Below are positions 60,595 through 64,000 of a DNA stretch of 64,000 bases, one piece after another (the first letter of the stretch is position 1; every line of letters begins with the position of its first letter). The stretch spans positions 1 to 64,000 of the forward strand of contig NZ_JBFBLC010000004.1 of the NCBI RefSeq assembly GCF_040702505.1. Direction: 5' to 3'. A program made the translations under genes and the position numbers. The notes beneath the pieces are model-generated. The model was not told the DNA's origin. It searched no databases and was given only the letters and a program-made list of their open reading frames with translations. This stretch comes from Terrabacter sp040702505 (GTDB taxonomy: Bacteria > Actinomycetota > Actinomycetes > Actinomycetales > Dermatophilaceae).

Positions 60595-61926
60595 GTGAGC
60601 TCGACCACGACCCGCCCGCCGCTGTCCTCCTTCTGGCACGACCTGCCACGCGAGGGCCGCTGGCTCATCTCCACCGTCCTCGTGCAGTCCATCGGCACAG
60701 GTCTCGTCCTGCCGTTCCTCGTCGTTTACCTCCACGAGGTGCGCGGCATCTCGCTCGAGACCGTCGGCCTGCTGCTGGCCTTCCAGGCGGGCGTCGGCAT
60801 CGTGCTCGTGACGCCGGCCGGTGCGCTCATCGACCGCATCGGGGCCCGGTTCGTCTACGCCAGCGCCCTGATCGCCCTGCTCGTCGGCGACGTGCTGCTC
60901 GCCTTCGCCACCAGCCTGCCGCAGGCCGTCCTCGCCCTGCTCTTCTTCGGCTACGGGTTCGGGGTGGTGTGGCCGGCGTCGAGCTCGCTCGTCGGATCGC
61001 TGATCCCGAGCGACCAGCGCCAGCGCTACTTCGGCATCAACTTCACCCTGCTCAACCTCGGTATCGGCATCGGCGGCATCGTCGGCGGCCGATTCGTCGA
61101 CGTCACCCGGCCCGGCACGTTCGAGGCGATCTACCTGCTCGACGCGGCGAGCTACCTGCTGCCACTGGCGATCCTGCTCGGTCCGCTGCGTCGCGCCGGG
61201 GGCCGGGTGCTCCACGCCACGCACGGCGCCACTGACGACGCCGGCGCTCGCGTCTCCTACCTCACCCTGCTGCGCGACCGTCGGCTGCGCGCACTCCTCG
61301 CCCTCGGCGCCGTAGCCGCGGTCGTCAGCTACCCCCAGCTCAACGTCGGCATGCCCGCGTACGCCCGTGCCGAGGGGCAGGTGTCCACCGAGGGGCTCGG
61401 CTATGCGTTCGCCGCCAACACCGTGGTCATCGTCCTGCTGCAGCTCTTCGTGCTCCAGCGCATCGAGGGCCGGCGCCGCACGCGCGTGACGGTCGTCATG
61501 GCCGCGACGTGGGCGGTGGCCTGGTCGCTGCTCGGGGCGACGTCCCTCGTCCCGGGCACCGTCACCGCCACGATCCTGCTCTGCGGCGTCGCCGGTGTCT
61601 TCGGTCTGGGCGAGACGATGCTGCAGCCCACGAGCGCCGCCATGGTCAACGACCTCGCCCCCGACCACCTGCGCGGGCGCTACAACGCCCTGAGCTCGCT
61701 GATGTTCTCGCTCGCCTTCGCCGGCGGCCCCGTGGTTGCATCGTTCCTCGTCGGTCGGGGCCTCGGCTGGGTCTACATCGGCTTCCTCGTCGGCGGCTGC
61801 GTCGCGCTCGCCGTCATCGCCCTGCTCGTGGAGCGGGTGGTCCCCGACCAGGTCAACGGCCTGCGGCCTGTCGAGCCCGCGCCCGCGGTGGTCCCGGCCA
61901 CCGTCGGAGAGGCGATTTCGGGCTGA
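60595..61926 (+). CDS. MFS transporter
   Basis: The 443-residue protein has 12 predicted helices, with IDRIGARFVY as the motif-A-like loop between helices 2 and 3, VVWPASSSLVGSLIPSDQRQRYFG and NDLAPDHLRGRYNALSSLMFSLAFAGGPVVASFL in the second half. The MdtH-like pattern suggests an efflux pump of unknown substrate. The GTG at 60595 has CAGACT ending about six bases before it and no ribosome site, so the message may be leaderless. It ends 27 bases before the SRP RNA. Confidence 0.82.
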   Translation: MSSTTTRPPLSSFWHDLPREGRWLISTVLVQSIGTGLVLPFLVVYLHEVRGISLETVGLLLAFQAGVGIVLVTPAGALIDRIGARFVYASALIALLVGDVLLAFATSLPQAVLALLFFGYGFGVVWPASSSLVGSLIPSDQRQRYFGINFTLLNLGIGIGGIVGGRFVDVTRPGTFEAIYLLDAASYLLPLAILLGPLRRAGGRVLHATHGATDDAGARVSYLTLLRDRRLRALLALGAVAAVVSYPQLNVGMPAYARAEGQVSTEGLGYAFAANTVVIVLLQLFVLQRIEGRRRTRVTVVMAATWAVAWSLLGATSLVPGTVTATILLCGVAGVFGLGETMLQPTSAAMVNDLAPDHLRGRYNALSSLMFSLAFAGGPVVASFLVGRGLGWVYIGFLVGGCVALAVIALLVERVVPDQVNGLRPVEPAPAVVPATVGEAISG

Positions 61927-61940
61927 GGACGGCTGCGGCA

Positions 61941-61946
61941 TACACT
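61941..61946 (+). promoter_or_regulatory. -10 box of the SRP RNA gene
   Basis: TACACT places transcription start at 61954, the 5' end of the folded RNA. It overlaps one copy of the GGCATAC heptamer. Confidence 0.6.
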
Positions 61947-61953
61947 GACCGTC

Positions 61954-62044
61954 GGCACCCCGCGTGGTGGTACCTCTCCGAACTCCCCCAGGGCAGGAAT
62001 GCAGCAAGGGTAGGAGAGCTCTTCCAGGTACGCGGGGTGTCCCT
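61954..62044 (+). ncRNA. ffs: Signal recognition particle RNA, small (4.5S) type
   Basis: The ends pair (GGCACCCCGCG with CGCGGGGTGTCC) and the centre has the domain IV loop GGGCAGGAATGCAGCAAGGG, which binds Ffh. The RNA is about 91 bases, the small bacterial form. It guides nascent membrane proteins to the translocon. A CCTTTTG run follows as the end signal. Confidence 0.88.
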
Positions 62045-62078
62045 TTTGTCAGGGCAGCTACCCGTCACGGCGGCTGTG

Positions 62079-63170
62079 TCAGGGCAGCGGCGCCGTCGTG
62101 GTGCCGACCCGCAGGTCGACCGGCTGCGTGACGCTCCGCGGGCGCCTGCCGTCGAGGCGCCGGCGCACCAGGGTGCCGAGGGTGCGACCCTTCTCGCGGC
62201 CGTGCTGGTCCATCGTCGTCAGGCGGTGCGGCAGCCACGGCAGGTCCACGCCGTCGAAGCCGGTGACGCTGAGGTCCTCCGGGACGCGCAGCCCGAGCTC
62301 CTCGGCGGCCAGGATCACCCCGGCGGCGATGACGTCGGACTGGGCCACGACTGCCGTCGGGCGCTCGTGCTCGGGCACGTCGAGCAGGGCCCGGCCCGCG
62401 ATGAGGCCGCCCTCGACCGAGGAGCCGTCGCCGGTCTGGACGGCGGGCGCGTCCGTGCCGAACACGTCCCGGAAGCCGAGCAGCCGCCCGACGCTCGGCA
62501 CGTAGGCGTCCTTCGGGTGCACCTCGGCGTCGGGCACGCGGCCGGCCGCGCTGGTGGCGAGCATCGGCATGGCGACGTGTGCCACGCGGCGGTGTCCGAG
62601 CTCGTGCACGTGGGCGGCGACCGCCGCACCGGCGGCGCGCTCGTCGATGCGCACCTGGGTGATGCGCCGGTCGTTGGGCACGCCAGTGCTGAACATCGGT
62701 ATGCCGCGGGCCGCCAGGTGCTCGACGGCCGGGTGCTCGCCGGGACCGCAGAGCGAGAAGACGACGGCGTCGAGGGCGAGGGGCGCCAGCTGGGGCACCA
62801 CCGACTCCGGGTCCTTGGTGGACTGGCCGATGAGAAGCATGCCGGTAGGGACCTCCTCCAGCACCTCCGCCAGCCCGTCGAGGACCGCGATGGCGAAGGG
62901 GTCGCGGAACGCCATGCGCAGCCGACCCTCGACGAGCACCCCGATAGCCCCCGAGCGACCCTGCCGCAGCGACGACGCGAGCGGGTTGGGGCCGGCGAAG
63001 CCCAGCTCCGCGGCGGCCGCCCGGACCCGCTCGGCGGTGGAGGTGGCGACCGGTCCCTTGCCGCTGTAGACGAGCGAGGCCGTGGACACCGAGACCCCGG
63101 CCCGCTCGGCGACGTCACGCAGCGTCGGGCGGGGGCTGTCCGCTTGACCTCGGGGAACCATGCCGGGCAT
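62079..63170 (-). CDS. LacI-family transcriptional regulator
   Basis: The 363-residue repressor has an N-terminal helix-turn-helix TLRDVAERAGVSVSTASLVYSGKG (about residues 15-38) and hinge helix NPLASSLRQGRSG, then a periplasmic-binding-protein-like ligand domain ending in GFDGVDLPWLPHRLTTM. It should respond to a sugar or nucleoside. Starts at 63170 or 63161 are both possible; neither has a strong ribosome site. Two operator-like palindromes lie immediately upstream, between it and the divergent transporter. Confidence 0.87.
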   Translation of the reverse strand: MPGMVPRGQADSPRPTLRDVAERAGVSVSTASLVYSGKGPVATSTAERVRAAAAELGFAGPNPLASSLRQGRSGAIGVLVEGRLRMAFRDPFAIAVLDGLAEVLEEVPTGMLLIGQSTKDPESVVPQLAPLALDAVVFSLCGPGEHPAVEHLAARGIPMFSTGVPNDRRITQVRIDERAAGAAVAAHVHELGHRRVAHVAMPMLATSAAGRVPDAEVHPKDAYVPSVGRLLGFRDVFGTDAPAVQTGDGSSVEGGLIAGRALLDVPEHERPTAVVAQSDVIAAGVILAAEELGLRVPEDLSVTGFDGVDLPWLPHRLTTMDQHGREKGRTLGTLVRRRLDGRRPRSVTQPVDLRVGTTTAPLP

Positions 63171-63174
63171 GCTA

Positions 63175-63203
63175 TCGAAACGTTTCGAGTCGAAACGATT
63201 CGA
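63175..63203. promoter_or_regulatory. Two LacI-type operators
   Basis: TCGAAACGTTTCGA (63175-63188) is a perfect 14-bp palindrome with the central CG typical of LacI-family sites. TCGAAACGATTCGA (63190-63203) is the same with one mismatch, centred 15 bases away. They lie between the LacI gene and the divergent transporter and should control both. Confidence 0.75.
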
Positions 63204-63243
63204 ACCAGTCGAAGCGCTGCCCGACCTTTGAGAGGCTTTCTGC

Positions 63244-64000
63244 ATGTCCGCCAGCCCGTTGTCGCCCGCCACCGTGCGAACGGCTCGTACGGCCGTCTTC
63301 ACGGCGTTCGCGCTCAACGGTGCGGCGTTCGCGGCCTTCGCCTCACGCGTACCGGACGTCAAGCACGAGCTGGGCCTGTCGGCCGGTCAGCTGGGGCTCA
63401 CGCTGCTGGCGGCCTCCCTCGGCTCGGTCCTCGGACTGCCGCTGTCGGGCTGGATCGTGCACCACCTCGGCGCCGCGCGCACCCTCCTCGGGGCGGCTGT
63501 CGTCCAGTCCGTCGGCATCGTGGGGGTCGGCATCGGAGTCAACGGCGTGGACAACCGGGCGGTCGTCATGGCCGGCCTGTTCCTCGTCGGGATGGGCACG
63601 GGCATCTTCGACGTCGGCATGAACCTCGAGGGCGCCTCGGTCGAGCGTCTCCTCGGCCGCTCGATCATGCCCCACTTCCACGCCGCGTTCAGTGGCGGCA
63701 CCGTCGCCAGCGCGCTCGTCGGCGCCGGCCTGTCCTACCTGCACGTGCCGGTCGCGGCGCACCTGCTCGGCGTCGTCGTCCTGCTGCTCGTCATCACCCC
63801 GTGGTTCCTGCGAGCCTTCCTGCCGCGCTCGGTCGAGACCGACGAGCAGGGCGAGGAGGTCAAGCAGAAGGCCGGCATCGGAGCCGCGTGGCTCGAGCCG
63901 CGCACGCTGCTCATCGGCGTCGTCGTCCTCGCGGCGGCCTTCACCGAGGGCACCGCGAACGACTGGGTCGCCGTGGCGCTGTCGGACGGCTACGGCCTCG
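63244..64000 (+). CDS. MFS sugar transporter-like protein (YbjJ/FucP type), 3' end outside window
   Basis: The frame is open from the ATG at 63244 to the window end (252 residues seen, of about 400 expected). FALNGAAFAAFASRVPDVKHELGLSAGQLGLTLLAASLGSVLGLPLSGW and GMGTGIFDVGMNLEGASVERLLGRSIMPHFHAAFSGGTV are the pattern of the YbjJ branch of MFS transporters. Six to seven helices are visible. It is divergent from the LacI regulator across two operators and is probably its target. Confidence 0.82.
   Translation, partial: MSASPLSPATVRTARTAVFTAFALNGAAFAAFASRVPDVKHELGLSAGQLGLTLLAASLGSVLGLPLSGWIVHHLGAARTLLGAAVVQSVGIVGVGIGVNGVDNRAVVMAGLFLVGMGTGIFDVGMNLEGASVERLLGRSIMPHFHAAFSGGTVASALVGAGLSYLHVPVAAHLLGVVVLLLVITPWFLRAFLPRSVETDEQGEEVKQKAGIGAAWLEPRTLLIGVVVLAAAFTEGTANDWVAVALSDGYGL

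Overview
The window is very GC-rich, almost fully coding DNA from an actinomycete chromosome. Supporting signs are GTG starts, strongly G/C-ending codons, actinobacterial families (DUF6328, DUF4328, DUF2252, sunset domain, LytR_C, class F sortases), GTP-dependent PEP carboxykinase, a short SRP RNA and promoters with TANNNT -10 boxes and no good -35. The mixture resembles Intrasporangiaceae and relatives; that placement is an inference from gene content, not a search.

Layout. 0-0.1 kb: 3' end of an IS30-family transposase, beside half of an intergenic palindrome. 0.1-12.3 kb: DUF6328 membrane protein, pckG, tRNA-Arg(ACG), a coupled diacylglycerol-kinase/PAP2 pair, a DHA2 drug exporter followed by an acyl-CoA synthetase, a sunset-domain protein and argS. 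12.3-24.4 kb: SHOCT, DUF2252 and DUF4328 proteins, pntAB transhydrogenase, an AbiEi/DUF559 gene bracketed by two 70-bp palindromes, an APC permease, a PH-domain protein, Rsm22, upp, tadA and tRNA-Ser(CGA) with a 36-bp inverted copy of its own 3' end. 24.5-36.1 kb: a ROK repressor diverging from a long sugar operon (ABC importer, Gfo/Idh/MocA oxidoreductase, two TIM-barrel isomerase-like proteins, one with a Tat signal, then xylA and xylB). 36.1-43.7 kb: secreted HtrA-like protease, FAD monooxygenase pair, SpoIIE-type phosphatase, tyrosine phosphatase, APH-like kinase and an MmyB-type regulator. 43.7-53.6 kb: DUF4397 protein plus class F sortase, a 22-bp tandem array, HerA-like ATPase, LytR_C pair, an NMT1-type ABC importer and a CitA/CitB-type two-component system. 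53.6-64 kb: metallophosphoesterase, double-GNAT protein, ornithine carbamoyltransferase, MBL hydrolase, tRNA-Ser(GGA), a CHRD-like protein with a second class F sortase, two MFS transporters, SRP RNA and a LacI-type regulator with two operators.

How parts work together. The sugar operon is a complete uptake-to-xylulose-5-phosphate route with extra oxidoreductase/isomerase steps that suggest the imported substrate is more than free xylose. TadA and tRNA-Arg(ACG) form an enzyme/substrate pair. Two separate loci repeat the same design: a secreted beta-rich protein with a C-terminal membrane tail followed by a class F sortase.

The most unusual material is non-coding: several families of intergenic palindromes at gene ends (70-bp elements with compensatory changes, a 111-bp nested palindrome with a half copy at the IS30 edge, a 22-bp array between long direct repeats), the tRNA-Ser hairpin, and an over-represented heptamer GTATGCC that is missing from a 10.5-kb stretch containing most of the sugar operon. 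No prophage, CRISPR array, rRNA or replication origin was seen.
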